From assembly GCF_001939075.1 (NCBI RefSeq), contig NZ_MPTA01000001.1:806001-870000 (forward strand): 64,000 bases of DNA, read 5' to 3'. This document shows, piece after piece, positions 45,493-53,393 of the stretch. This stretch comes from Paenisporosarcina indica. Lineage in GTDB: Bacteria; Bacillota; Bacilli; Bacillales_A; Planococcaceae. The notes under the pieces are model-generated. The model was given only the letters and a program-made list of their open reading frames with translations. It was not told where the DNA came from and ran no database searches. Made by a program: the position numbers and the translations under genes. Each line of letters begins with the position of its first letter. Position 1 is the stretch's first letter.

Positions 45493-45815
45493 TTATAAAG
45501 CCCACTCTAAAATGAAAGGGTAACCTGCCACATCTTTGATTGGAGTGCCTCCATCAATAAGTGCTTTCATCATTTCAATATCTTTCACTCCGTATTTCTC
45601 AAGACGTGCGCCAAGACGCCCACGTACTTTAGCCGCCACTCGGTAGCATTGCTTCAATCAATAGTCAGGTTTTCTTGAAGACCATGAAACCCAATACTTT
45701 GGTCATTCAAGTTATTGACTAGGTCAAACAGGTCTTGCATGTTTCGACTCAGACGATCTAATCGCCATACAACGATGATATCTCCTTGGCGAGCATATTG
45801 GACGCTTCTTCATTG
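45493..45815 (-). pseudogene. Serine recombinase (resolvase/invertase), fragment
   Basis: From 45815 leftward the frame reads GDIIVVWRLDRLSRNMQDLF, the conserved core of Tn3-type resolvases, and then IGFHGLQENLTID before a stop. After a frameshift it continues as KVRGRLGARLEKYGVKDIEM, the start of the C-terminal DNA-binding domain. The catalytic N-terminus is missing. It is evidence of a past mobile element. Confidence 0.8.
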
Positions 45816-45846
45816 TTTAATAATTTTCCTTTTCCCAAAATAATGT

Positions 45847-45878
45847 CATCTTAATCTAAAGCACTCGTTAGCCCAACA
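45847..45878 (+). repeat. Cassette repeat 11 (B palindrome)
   Basis: CATCTTAATCTAAAGCACTC and GTTAGCCCAACAA. Confidence 0.6.
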
Positions 45879-46390
45879 ACGATTTAGTCATTAAACATCT
45901 TTTTAATATTATTAAGTTCTATCTTTTCTTCTTCTTTTCGATAATCATTATTATTGTTTTTACTCATTATAAAAATATTGTGAAGAAATTTGTACTATCT
46001 AAAGAAATCCTGGCTTTTGGATCAAATATCACTTCATTTGGATATAAACTCGGTAAATTGGATTCTTGTAAAAAATTCGACTAATAGCGGCGGTTTTGCA
46101 GTTGCTTTCCAATTAATCTAACAACATCGTTCAATGGATGTTCATTCTCTTCGATCGCTGGACAGTATTGTATGCTGCATGTACAGCAGAAGACATAAAA
46201 TTATCCGTTAAAGGTCAAGAAACAAGGTTCCAGCTGCTAATTGGATAGTGGCTGTATAGGTGGCGATTTGTGAAACACTAATCGTTCCAGGCAAATATCC
46301 CAAAAATGGGTCATAGTCTAAGCCGTTTCATTACTTCTACATAGCCTATGCTGTACGGAAGTTAAAAAGTGTTAAGTCCCTTGTGCATAA
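45879..46390. other. Unassigned degenerate region
   Basis: Short coding-like fragments but no intact gene, ribosome site or recognisable domain. Confidence 0.35.
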
Positions 46391-46424
46391 AAAAAGTTAA
46401 CTAGTAAAAACTAGTTAACTTTTT
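46391..46424. terminator. Symmetrical terminator
   Basis: AAAAAGTTAACTAG / CTAGTTAACTTTTT (46391-46404, 46411-46424), usable in both directions; it probably ends the CotG-like transcript. Confidence 0.75.
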
Positions 46425-46504
46425 AATACTGCCCCACTCAATAATTCTTAAAGAAAAGAAAGTGAGATATTCTTCAAATAGCGAAAAATCGCCCCGAAGA
46501 TTTT

Positions 46505-46927
46505 TTAATACATCTCGTCATTCCAAAAGTTCCAACTAGGGCATCGTCGGTTCCGAATTCTGTTTGAACGCCGTTGGTTCCGATTATTGTTTGAACGCCG
46601 TTGGTTCCGATTATTGTTCGAACGCCGTTGGTTCCGATTATTGTTCGAACGTCGTTGGTTCCGATTATTGTTCGAACGTCGTTGGTTCCGATTATTGTTC
46701 GAACGTCGTTGGTTCCGATTATTGTTCGAACATCGTTGGTTCCGATTATTGTTCGAACGTCGTTGGTTCCGATTATTGTTCGAACGTCGTTGGTTACGCG
46801 AGCTACGGCGTCTTCTGTTTGAGCATCGTTCGTTACTAAAAGGCTCCTGAAACATGAAGTGACATAATCCATCGGAGTTAGCCATTTCAAACGCATTCTG
46901 TATACCATCAAAAGCAAATTGTGACAT
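46505..46927 (-). CDS. CotG-like spore coat protein with nonapeptide repeats
   Basis: A 140-residue protein. A non-repeated N-terminus (MSQFAFDGIQNAFEMANSDG) is followed by an Arg/Ser/Asn/Gln-rich array of eight near-identical nonapeptides NNNRNQRRS and a short tail (CPSWNFWNDEMY). The ATG at 46927 follows AAGGGAGG, which fixes the frame; the overlapping frame has no such signal. It is divergent from cotH. In B. subtilis the basic-repeat coat protein CotG lies divergent from cotH and is phosphorylated on serines by CotH. By synteny and composition I propose the same pair here, with RRS serines as candidate targets. It has no direct sequence match to CotG beyond that. Confidence 0.65.
   Translation of the reverse strand: MSQFAFDGIQNAFEMANSDGLCHFMFQEPFSNERCSNRRRRSSRNQRRSNNNRNQRRSNNNRNQRCSNNNRNQRRSNNNRNQRRSNNNRNQRRSNNNRNQRRSNNNRNQRRSNNNRNQRRSNRIRNRRCPSWNFWNDEMY
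46560..46800. repeat. 27-bp tandem repeat inside the CotG-like gene
   Basis: About nine units of 27 bp (for example GTTGGTTCCGATTATTGTTC plus 7 more bases), differing by single changes (CGCCG/CGTCG). The unit is nine codons long, so copy number can vary without breaking the frame. Confidence 0.95.
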
Positions 46928-47150
46928 ATTCAGTCCTCCCTTCATCTTTAATTAGAGAAAGAAGGTAGATTAAATTCTATTTAAACTTGTGCTGATGCAC
47001 ATTTCTTTCCCTTATAGTAAGGTACGAAATTATACTGAAAATGATAGAGACAAACGCATACAATTTAAAAAGAAAATTTAGTTTCGTTTCTTAGCGTGAC
47101 ATTTTTAACTAGTTTCATAAAAATATTATAAAATGAAAGGACGAATTCTC

Positions 47151-48242
47151 GTGGATAATGACATGAAAATATCTGAATATCAGCTTTATATTCATCCAAT
47201 CGACTTAAGGGAACTTCGAAAAGATATTTGGTTAGATGATCCGGTTTCCGCAAAGCTTGCGATAAACAAAAAGAAATATGAGATCGATATTGCGTATCGT
47301 GGCTCCCACATTCGGGAGTTTCGAAAGAAGTCGTATCACATTTCGTTTTACAAACCTAGTACTTATAGAAATGCCAAAGAAATTCATGTGAACGCAGAGT
47401 ATAAAGATCCTTCTCTACTGAGAAATAAATTATCGCTCGATTTTTTCAATGAAATAGGGTGCTTGTCGCCAAAGTCTCAATTTGTGAATATAAAATTGAA
47501 TGGGAAAAATGAGGGGCTATACTTGGAATTAGAATCAGTGGATGAGTATTTCCTAGCAAATCGACAACTACCGAAGGGACCTATATTCTATGCAGTTGAC
47601 GGCGATGCTAACTTTTCGTTAATGAGTGATCTTGATAAAGAGGTGAAAAAATCGCTTAAGCTTGGCTATGAAAAAAAATATGGGACAGAACAAGATGAAA
47701 TTCATTTACAAGAAATGATTATTAAAATTAATACCATTTCAAGAGCTGATTTTGAAAAAGAAATTGTGAAATACCTAAATGTTGATCAGTATCTCCGATG
47801 GTTGGCTGGCATTGTTTTCACCCAAAATTTCGATGGTTTTGTTCATAATTACGCACTATACCAAAATAGCGAAACAAAACTATATGAAATCATCCCCTGG
47901 GATTACGATGCAACATGGGGAAGAGATTTAAACGGGATAGTGATGGAGGAAGATTATTTACGAATTGAAGGATTTAATACGCTAACTGCAAGGATTCTCG
48001 ACGTGAAAACATTTCGCGGTCAATACAAAGACTTGCTAGAAGTTATATTAAACAACCAATTTAAGGTAGACTATTTGAAACTAAAAATACAAGGTCTGCA
48101 TGATTTGATAAGACCTTATATTCAAGAAGATCCTTATAAAAAAGATGATATCCATTTATTTGATAAGGAACCGGAGTATATATTGAATTTTATAGAAGCA
48201 CGGGCAAATTATATAAAAAGAAAATTAGATACATTAGATTAA
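47151..48242 (+). CDS. cotH: Spore coat protein kinase CotH
   Basis: A 363-residue CotH-family atypical protein kinase (362 in B. subtilis). The start is the GTG at 47151 behind AAAGGA; an earlier ATG at 47133 lacks a ribosome site. With this start the two catalytic aspartates fall at Asp228 (NFDGFVHNYALY) and Asp251 (IPWDYDATWGRD), the same numbers I recall for B. subtilis CotH. The Gly-poor N-lobe segment IAYRGSHIREFRKKSYHISF is also conserved. It phosphorylates coat proteins such as CotB and CotG during spore coat assembly. It diverges from the CotG-like gene. Confidence 0.93.
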   Translation: MDNDMKISEYQLYIHPIDLRELRKDIWLDDPVSAKLAINKKKYEIDIAYRGSHIREFRKKSYHISFYKPSTYRNAKEIHVNAEYKDPSLLRNKLSLDFFNEIGCLSPKSQFVNIKLNGKNEGLYLELESVDEYFLANRQLPKGPIFYAVDGDANFSLMSDLDKEVKKSLKLGYEKKYGTEQDEIHLQEMIIKINTISRADFEKEIVKYLNVDQYLRWLAGIVFTQNFDGFVHNYALYQNSETKLYEIIPWDYDATWGRDLNGIVMEEDYLRIEGFNTLTARILDVKTFRGQYKDLLEVILNNQFKVDYLKLKIQGLHDLIRPYIQEDPYKKDDIHLFDKEPEYILNFIEARANYIKRKLDTLD

Positions 48243-48260
48243 GTGGTTGCATCATTTTAA

Positions 48261-48297
48261 GAACTCCCCCCTTTCCATTTGATAAAAGGGGGTTCTC
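48261..48297 (+). terminator. Terminator after cotH
   Basis: GAACTCCCCCCTTT pairs with AAAGGGGGTTC (ending 48295); short T-tail. Confidence 0.65.
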
Positions 48298-48458
48298 TTG
48301 CTAAATCAAATTTCCTGAATTACCAAAAATGCTCCTTGCAGTTTTATTAGATTTTATGTCTTGATATCAGTAATGGAATTAAAATTAAAATAACCTAAAT
48401 TCAAAGATTCCCAGATCTCTAAAAGCTCTTCTTTTGGAAATGCCAGTATAAATAATCA

Positions 48459-48748
48459 TAAAAAGAGCATCGTTTTTGAATGCTCCCTTCCTCATCCTAT
48501 TTCTATTCTCAATTACTCTTTTCCATTTGAAAGCCAAGCTTTTACCTTCTCGTGGAGGGAATATAATTGTTCATATTCCAGTTTCACATAAGTTTTTGCC
48601 AAGGCATCAAAAGATGTCATGGCTAGTTGCAAATTACTGTGAAAATACAATTGGTTTGTCAGTTTAAATCATTTTTTGTATATTATATATTTTGCGCAAT
48701 GTTTTATTCCACCTGAAACTGCATGCTGCTGTGTACGACCGAGTTTCC
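48459..48748 (-). pseudogene. Decayed copy of the rsfA-like gene with its terminator
   Basis: This stretch aligns base for base, with many substitutions and some indels, with the 3' half of the intact rsfA-like gene and its terminator (29687-29990). Shared words include AAAAAGAGCATCG, AACTCTTTTCCATTT or its near-copy, GATGTCATGGCTAGTTGCA-like and TTTTATTCCACCTGAA. Frame breaks are frequent and the N-terminal part is missing. It is therefore a duplicated fragment in advanced decay. Confidence 0.8.
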
Positions 48749-49077
48749 TCCCTTATCGAATGGTCCATTCCAATCAACTTTAAACGCATGTAGTTTTTAT
48801 ATCGGTTATTTCCGTTTGAATAATGTATGAATTCAGTAGAGTGTTGACTCGGTTTTTTCTGGTTTGGCGTGTTTTCAATAAGTAGTTTGATTTTAATCGT
48901 TTATGTAATTCATCCTATGGCTTATTTTTAATAAGGCTCGTCACAAATGCCCCTACCCTCTAAAAAGCCCGATAACCAGAACTGTACAGCTATGCTTACA
49001 TGCTATTGGTTCATGTTCTTTTATGGACGTAGGAACGAGCAGTGAAAATCAGTCCCATAGTGACACTGAAAAATGGA
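48749..49077. other. Unassigned region after the rsfA-like pseudogene
   Basis: No gene with a start signal. Short AT-rich and GC-neutral patches; nothing recognised. Confidence 0.3.
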
Positions 49078-49103
49078 GGGTAGCCATACGGCTACCTTTT
49101 TTA
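49078..49103 (+). terminator. Orphan terminator
   Basis: GGTAGCC-ATAC-GGCTACC (49079-49096) followed by TTTTTT. The gene it ended is no longer recognisable. Confidence 0.8.
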
Positions 49104-49312
49104 GTGTATTTTTTGCTTTTGTCCTCCGGATCGTAAACATTCCGATCCTGTCTAAACCAGAAACAAGGTCAGATTCCTAGGCGTTCGCCCCCTGTTCCAC
49201 CACATACAGGAGCCGACTGAAAGTGAAAGACAACAGTAAAGAGGCGAATTTTTTTTTGAATCACATTTTCAGCTGAAAAACTATTTGCGCTGGGACCCTT
49301 GACTGGTCGGCT

Positions 49313-49753
49313 ATGGGATGTGTCCGCCCTGCGTATCAAAAGACAAAAAATTATCCCTTTTGGGACATTTACCGCCCGGCGAACAACACAAAAGGAGGTA
49401 CATCCAAGGATGCCATTAAATTTGTCAAAGCCCTGTTAGGTGAGGAAGACCGTGAAGTGTTTTTGGTCCTTTGCCTCAACGTCAAAAATGAAATTACAGC
49501 CGTTCATCGTTACCATGTCGAAAGCTTGAATAGCCAGCATCATACATCCAATCCGCCATCCTCAATAACGCCGATAGCAACATCGTGGCACATAACCACC
49601 CATCTGGTAACTGCCAGTATTCTTCTGAGGAAATTGAAGCCAACCGACGGTTGAAAGAAGCATGTGTATATAGAGGGTATTGAGGTTTTTAATTCCATCA
49701 TCGTCATTCATCTCAACGATGGCCTCTCGTTGAAAGAACAAGAGTTGATATAA
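49313..49753 (+). pseudogene. RadC-like JAB-domain protein, frameshifted
   Basis: Coding pieces match the plasmid/mobile-element type of RadC. TSKDAIKFVKALLGEEDREV and VLCLNVKNEITAVHRYHV come first. After a frameshift, AHNHPSGN (part of the JAMM metal site) and EIEANRRLKEACV follow. After a further break comes NDGLSLKEQELI, ending at 49753. At least two frameshifts make it inactive. A short plus-strand ORF with a good ribosome site (49777-49845, 22 codons) follows and may be the start of another lost gene. Confidence 0.75.
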
Positions 49754-49863
49754 GAAAAAAGAATAAGAGGAGTAATATGAAAGAATGCCAGTTTAATGTT
49801 CTACGCAGCATAACAACATATCATTTTCAGCGACCTCAGCTTTGAAGGTAAAAGACATAAGCC

Positions 49864-49970
49864 AATTACTAAAAGTGGCCGTTAGCATATTACAACCCTA
49901 TTCTATTTCATACTATCGGTAATAATTCTGGTTTGATTTCTTAATGTGCTTACCTGCTCCGTTGTAATAG
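49864..49970 (+). repeat. Cassette repeat 12 (degenerate B-like and A-like parts)
   Basis: TTACTAAAAGTGGCCGTTAG (B-like, 49866-49885) and TGTGCTTACCTGCTCCGTTG (A-like, about 49946-49965). The A-like part is copied in the tandem duplication at 50995-51022. Confidence 0.45.
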
Positions 49971-50039
49971 TCGCGATTATCTAGAAACTAGATTGTTTTA
50001 CAGTCAGCAAGACTATATTTGAATAATCAAGACTATCAA

Positions 50040-50068
50040 GAGCATCACTTAAGAGATGCTTTTTTTGT
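50040..50068 (+). terminator. Terminator in unit 1
   Basis: AGCATC-ACTTAAGA-GATGCT followed by TTTTTTT. It lies upstream of the gene, so it either ends earlier transcription or attenuates it. Confidence 0.75.
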
Positions 50069-50281
50069 TACCAATATTACATCTCTGACCAAAAAACACT
50101 GGAACAATAGCCTCGAAAACTATCCCAAAACTAAAATTAATAGAAAAAATCTATTAAAATTCCTTATCTGCCTAGAGAAACTTTCAATCTCTTAATATGT
50201 TATTAAGGTAAGTCAATTACGGATTAAATGGAACTGAGAAAACAATGTCCATCAACAATCCGACGAAAGGAGGTGAAATAA

Positions 50282-50869
50282 ATGGGATATTCAGAAAAAA
50301 AATGGGTGAAGAGAGAAGGCTGTGATTGCTTTAAATGTCATGAAGTAGAAATTACAGTGGAATGCAAGGAAGAAAAGAAACACCATGATTGTCGTCAGGA
50401 AGAGAAACATGATTGTTCTGAAAAGAAATCTGACTGTGACAAATGCAAAGGACCTAAAGATAAGGTTGAATTTCAAAATGACGAGCAAGACTTTAAAAAT
50501 GAGCGAGTAAAAGAGCGCTCTCAAGAGATTCTTGAAGTGACATTTGATAAACTATGTTTTGGTGACAAAGTATGGTTGAGTGGTGTTGTTGGGTTCGATA
50601 ATGACAATAATTTTGCAGTAGACGTAAAATTAACCATTACGAAAAGAGTTGGTAATGGGATTAAGAAAACTATTCTTACTCAAAAATTTGAAATTGACAA
50701 AGAAGGCCATGACGATTTAACACAAGTACCATTCGCAAAAGTAGATACTATTCTTAGCGAACAAAAAAATGTAACTTATACGGTTCGAGTAGAACTTGAA
50801 GATCACAATTCTTATGACGGTTTGTTCTTAGAAGGATTGAGCACACTTACAGCTTTACGTGTGGGTTAA
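50282..50869 (+). CDS. Cys-rich protein with C-terminal beta-rich domain, paralogue 1 (195 aa)
   Basis: The ATG follows AAAGGAGGTG. The first ~60 residues are Cys/His/Lys/Glu-rich with several C-x-x-C pairs (GCDCFKCHEVEITVECKEEK; HDCSEKKSDCDKCKG), suggesting metal binding or disulfide cross-linking. A linker follows, then a ~110-residue beta-rich domain (LEVTFDKLCFGDKVWLSGVV to LEGLSTLTALRVG). There is no signal peptide. No family is recognised; proximity to cotH and the Cys-rich head make a spore-surface structural role conceivable, but this is speculation. It is duplicated in tandem. Confidence 0.7.
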   Translation: MGYSEKKWVKREGCDCFKCHEVEITVECKEEKKHHDCRQEEKHDCSEKKSDCDKCKGPKDKVEFQNDEQDFKNERVKERSQEILEVTFDKLCFGDKVWLSGVVGFDNDNNFAVDVKLTITKRVGNGIKKTILTQKFEIDKEGHDDLTQVPFAKVDTILSEQKNVTYTVRVELEDHNSYDGLFLEGLSTLTALRVG

Positions 50870-50885
50870 CCAATACCAAAGATGA

Positions 50886-50922
50886 GGGGAAAGTGTCTTA
50901 ATGATAGACACCTTCCCTTTTC
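50886..50922 (+). terminator. Terminator of paralogue 1
   Basis: GGGAAAGTGTC / GACACCTTCCC (50887-50897, 50907-50917) followed by TTTTC. Confidence 0.8.
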
Positions 50923-51090
50923 TTGAATGTACAGTTAGTATATTACAACCCTGTTCTATTTCCTACAAGCCGTAATAATTCTGATTTGATTTCTTATTGT
51001 ACTAACCTGCCCCGTTATAATAGTCGCGGTTATCTAGAAACTAGATTGTTATACTGTCAACAAGACTATTTTGAATAAGCAAGACTATCA

Positions 51091-51119
51091 AAAGCATCAC
51101 TTAAGTGGTGCTTTTTTTG
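51091..51119 (+). terminator. Terminator in unit 2
   Basis: AGCATCACTTAAGTGGTGCT followed by TTTTTTT; equivalent of 50040-50068. Confidence 0.75.
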
Positions 51120-51333
51120 TTGCCAATATTGCATCCCTGACCAAAAAACACTGGAACAATAGCCCCGAAAACTACCCCAAAACAAAATTAATAGAAAAAA
51201 TCTATTAAAATTACTTATCTGCCTAGAGAAACTTTCAATCTCTTAATATGTTATTAAAGTAAGTCAATTACGGATTGAATGGGACGGAGAAAACAACGTC
51301 CATCAACAATCCGACGAATGGAGGTGAAAATAG

Positions 51334-51897
51334 ATGGGGCATTTAGACAAAAAATGGGTGAAGAAAAAAGGCTGTGATTGCTTTAAATGTTGTGAAGTAG
51401 AGATTACAGTGGAGTGCAAGGAAGAAAAGAAACACCATGATTGTTCTGAAAAGAAATCTGACTGTGACAAATGCAAAGGACCTAAAGATAAGGTTGAACT
51501 TCAAAATGACGAGCAAGACTTTAAACATGAGCGAGTAAAAGAGCGCTCTCAAGAGATTCTTGAAGTGACATTTGATAAACTATGTTTTGGTGACAAAGTG
51601 TGGTTGAGTGGTGTTGTTGGGTTCGATAATGACAACAATTTTGCAGTAGACGTTAAATTAACCATTACGAAAAGAGTTGGTAATGGGATTAAGAAAACTA
51701 TTCTTACTCAAAAATTTGAAATTGACAAAGAAGGCCATGACGATTTAACACAAGTACCATTCGCAAAAGTAGATACTATTCTTAGCGAACAAAGGAATGT
51801 AACTTATACGGTTCGAGTAGAACTTGAAGATCACAATTCTTATGATTGTTTGTTCTTAGAAGGATTGAGCACACTTACAGCTTTACGTGTGGGTTAA
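51334..51897 (+). CDS. Cys-rich protein with C-terminal beta-rich domain, paralogue 2 (187 aa)
   Basis: Nearly identical to paralogue 1. Its N-terminus reads MGHLDKKWVKKKGCDCFKCC, and eight residues of the His/Cys-rich stretch are deleted. The beta-rich domain differs by only a few residues, for example EQRN for EQKN and YDCLF for YDGLF, the latter adding a cysteine. The ATG follows ATGGAGGTG. Intact frames in both copies and changes concentrated in the Cys-rich head suggest that both are still functional. Confidence 0.7.
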   Translation: MGHLDKKWVKKKGCDCFKCCEVEITVECKEEKKHHDCSEKKSDCDKCKGPKDKVELQNDEQDFKHERVKERSQEILEVTFDKLCFGDKVWLSGVVGFDNDNNFAVDVKLTITKRVGNGIKKTILTQKFEIDKEGHDDLTQVPFAKVDTILSEQRNVTYTVRVELEDHNSYDCLFLEGLSTLTALRVG

Positions 51898-51925
51898 CCA
51901 ATACCAAAGATGAGGGGAAAGTGTC

Positions 51926-52285
51926 TTAATGACAGACGCCTTCCCTTTTATCTAATCCACCAGTCATATGATTTAAGAAATGGGTTGGTATTCCTTCTAC
52001 CTCACCTCGTTGCCTAACTAAACCATTAATAATTGGAATCCATAATTCAGGATTATTTATGTATCCTTGAAATATTAAACGTAAAAGTTCCAACAACTGG
52101 CTCAATTCTCCGTTGCTATCTAGATCCCTTGGGTTTTGAGTAATATTTAAATTATAAAAATATGATTTAATTTTTTTATTAATACATTCCCAACCACCAC
52201 AAAATTGAACGACTCTATTCGCAACGAAACTATCGTGGCAGGCTATCATCACTTCAATGGCTTTTGATAACACCGAATGCACCAA
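51926..52285 (-). CDS. Hypothetical protein, N-terminus probably lost (119 aa)
   Basis: A minus-strand frame with a coding-like soluble sequence (ELSQLLELLRLIFQGYINNP, PELWIPIINGLVRQRGEVEG). Its first residues come from DNA that matches the duplicated fragment starting at ~52274, so the natural 5' end is missing or has been replaced. No ribosome site stands before the first ATG. It is best read as a truncated gene; no family recognised. Confidence 0.4.
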   Translation of the reverse strand: MVHSVLSKAIEVMIACHDSFVANRVVQFCGGWECINKKIKSYFYNLNITQNPRDLDSNGELSQLLELLRLIFQGYINNPELWIPIINGLVRQRGEVEGIPTHFLNHMTGGLDKREGVCH

Positions 52286-52466
52286 ATAAGACTGCTAGTA
52301 TTAATATTGTAAAGCAGAAAAATATAGATTTTTCTTTTTTCTGTAAAATACAAACGCAATAATATTTGCATTAACGATAAAAAAGCCCATAAGTATTATG
52401 AAAAAACTACCCATTTAACTCCTCCATAAACATGTTACCATCTAAACCAAAAATCTTATTGAACTA
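52274..52466 (-). pseudogene. Duplicated 5' fragment of the 97-aa membrane protein gene
   Basis: This DNA repeats 39621-39812 with few changes: the same start codon, ribosome site and first ~45 codons (shared words AATATTTGC, GATAAAAAAGCCCATAAG). It ends abruptly against the hypothetical ORF at its left. On its right it leads directly into cassette repeat 14, just as the original leads into repeat 6. Confidence 0.85.
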
Positions 52467-52546
52467 TGCTGCCCCGTTAGTTGAAGAAGAAAAAGAGCTA
52501 CCTTAGCAGCCCATGATCTTTAACTACAGCACCCGTTATTTTAGTT
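52457..52546 (+). repeat. Cassette repeat 14 (full element)
   Basis: A: TTGAACTATGCTGCC and CCGTTAGTTGAAG. Centre AAAAAGAGCTACC...TTAGCAGCCCATG. B: TTTAACTACAGCACCC and GTTATTTTAGTT. Confidence 0.85.
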
Positions 52547-52555
52547 ATGAATTCA

Positions 52556-52704
52556 TCAATTTGTTACTTGATATACATAGCCTATCAATATAAATCCACT
52601 AGCTAATTCTTCTTCTTCGAAAATAAACCATACAAAGAAAAACCTTTTTCTACTACGTCAATATATTTTTTTGAAGGGTCTTTTAAATTGTAATTATATT
52701 TCAT
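52556..52704 (-). pseudogene. Tiny frameshifted cassette gene
   Basis: The ATG at 52704 behind GGAGATAAG encodes KYNYNLKDPSKKYIDVVEKG. After a one-base shift a second frame continues WFIFEEEELASGFILIGYVY to a stop at 52556, 9 bp from repeat 14. Placing it between repeats 14 and 15 with its stop next to the repeat fits the cassette pattern. Function unknown. Confidence 0.5.
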
Positions 52705-52775
52705 TTAATAACTTATCTCCTTAAAACCTTTCACTACCATTTTTCTTAATGGAATTGTTACGTTCAACAAGTGTA

Positions 52776-52828
52776 TGCTGAATCAGCCCGATGATCTTCA
52801 ACAAAAGCACACATTAGTAGAAGAAGAG
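52776..52828 (+). repeat. Cassette repeat 15 (B, partial A)
   Basis: GCTGAATCAGCCC then GATGATCTTCAACAAAAGCA and ATTAGTAGAAG; the next stop codon touches it. Confidence 0.65.
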
Positions 52829-53281
52829 TTAATTTACTTCTAAAACGAAGGCATAAAAAGCATCACCATTAGAAACGTTTTCTTCCTTTTCTTTCATCCA
52901 CCAAACTCCATAGGAATAATAATAAGTCCCTTTTTGCGTAGGTGCGGTGAAATGATTATCAATAGCCTCAATATCGACCGTTATCTGATTTTCTCTAAAC
53001 TCCGAAAGGTGAATTTCACTTGGTTGCGGTTCATAGTCCATCACAAATGAAATAGTCTCCCCCGGTTTAACCTTAATGGTTTCTGTGCCTTCTAAAATTT
53101 CAATTGAATCAGCAGTATCTACACAGGTATCTTTCCAACAATAGGTACCAAGTATCGTTTCATATGTTTCATTTCCAATCTCAACTAAAACCTTTGGTGG
53201 CTTACCTCCTTTAAGGCTATCATTAGAACAAGCCAATAAACAAACGCTAATAAGAACTAAGGTAAATAACCATTTAGCAAT
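52829..53281 (-). CDS. Lipoprotein with a possible ATT start codon (150 aa)
   Basis: A perfect ribosome site GAGGAGG at 53293-53287 is followed after 7 nt by ATT, not ATG. From there the frame reads AKWLFTLVLISVCLLACSND, a complete lipoprotein signal peptide with lipobox LLAC. No in-frame ATG/GTG/TTG exists between the ribosome site and the lipobox region. Either ATT initiates, or an ATG has mutated and the gene is silenced. The mature part is about 130 residues with Cys pairs (YCWKDTC), a beta-rich DUF-like domain and GTYYYSYGVWWMKEKEE. The stop codon is adjacent to repeat 15. Confidence 0.55.
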   Translation of the reverse strand: MAKWLFTLVLISVCLLACSNDSLKGGKPPKVLVEIGNETYETILGTYCWKDTCVDTADSIEILEGTETIKVKPGETISFVMDYEPQPSEIHLSEFRENQITVDIEAIDNHFTAPTQKGTYYYSYGVWWMKEKEENVSNGDAFYAFVLEVN

Positions 53282-53393
53282 ACAGGTTCCTCCTCACATA
53301 CACTCGTATAATATATTTCACTTATTCATTAGATCCTAGAAGTATTCCACTTTTATAATGTGTCATTAGTTTTTCATAAAGGTTTAATCATTC

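Larger units (their letters stand above)
49881..50933 (+). repeat. Tandem duplication, unit 1 (~1.05 kb)
   Basis: The unit contains an A-type repeat, a hairpin, a leader region, the 195-aa gene and its terminator. It is followed directly by unit 2 with about nine bases in ten identical. Offset between equivalent positions is 1052-1053 bp. Confidence 0.9.
50934..51958 (+). repeat. Tandem duplication, unit 2
   Basis: A second copy of the unit starting at 49881, about 25 bp shorter because of a 24-bp in-frame deletion in the gene. It includes cassette repeat 13 (A palindrome, ACTAACCTGCCCC and GTTATAATAG, 50995-51022). Confidence 0.9.

Noticed and set aside
46560-46800. Regular 27-bp repeats as a possible CRISPR array
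   Set aside because: The units are directly adjacent without variable spacers and encode amino-acid repeats. No cas genes were seen anywhere in the window.
46474-46917. A second long ORF over the 27-bp tandem repeats (NDVRTIIGT repeats) and similar ORFs on the opposite strand
   Set aside because: A 27-bp period keeps every frame open by chance. Only the frame starting at 46927 has a ribosome site and a non-repeated, protein-like head.
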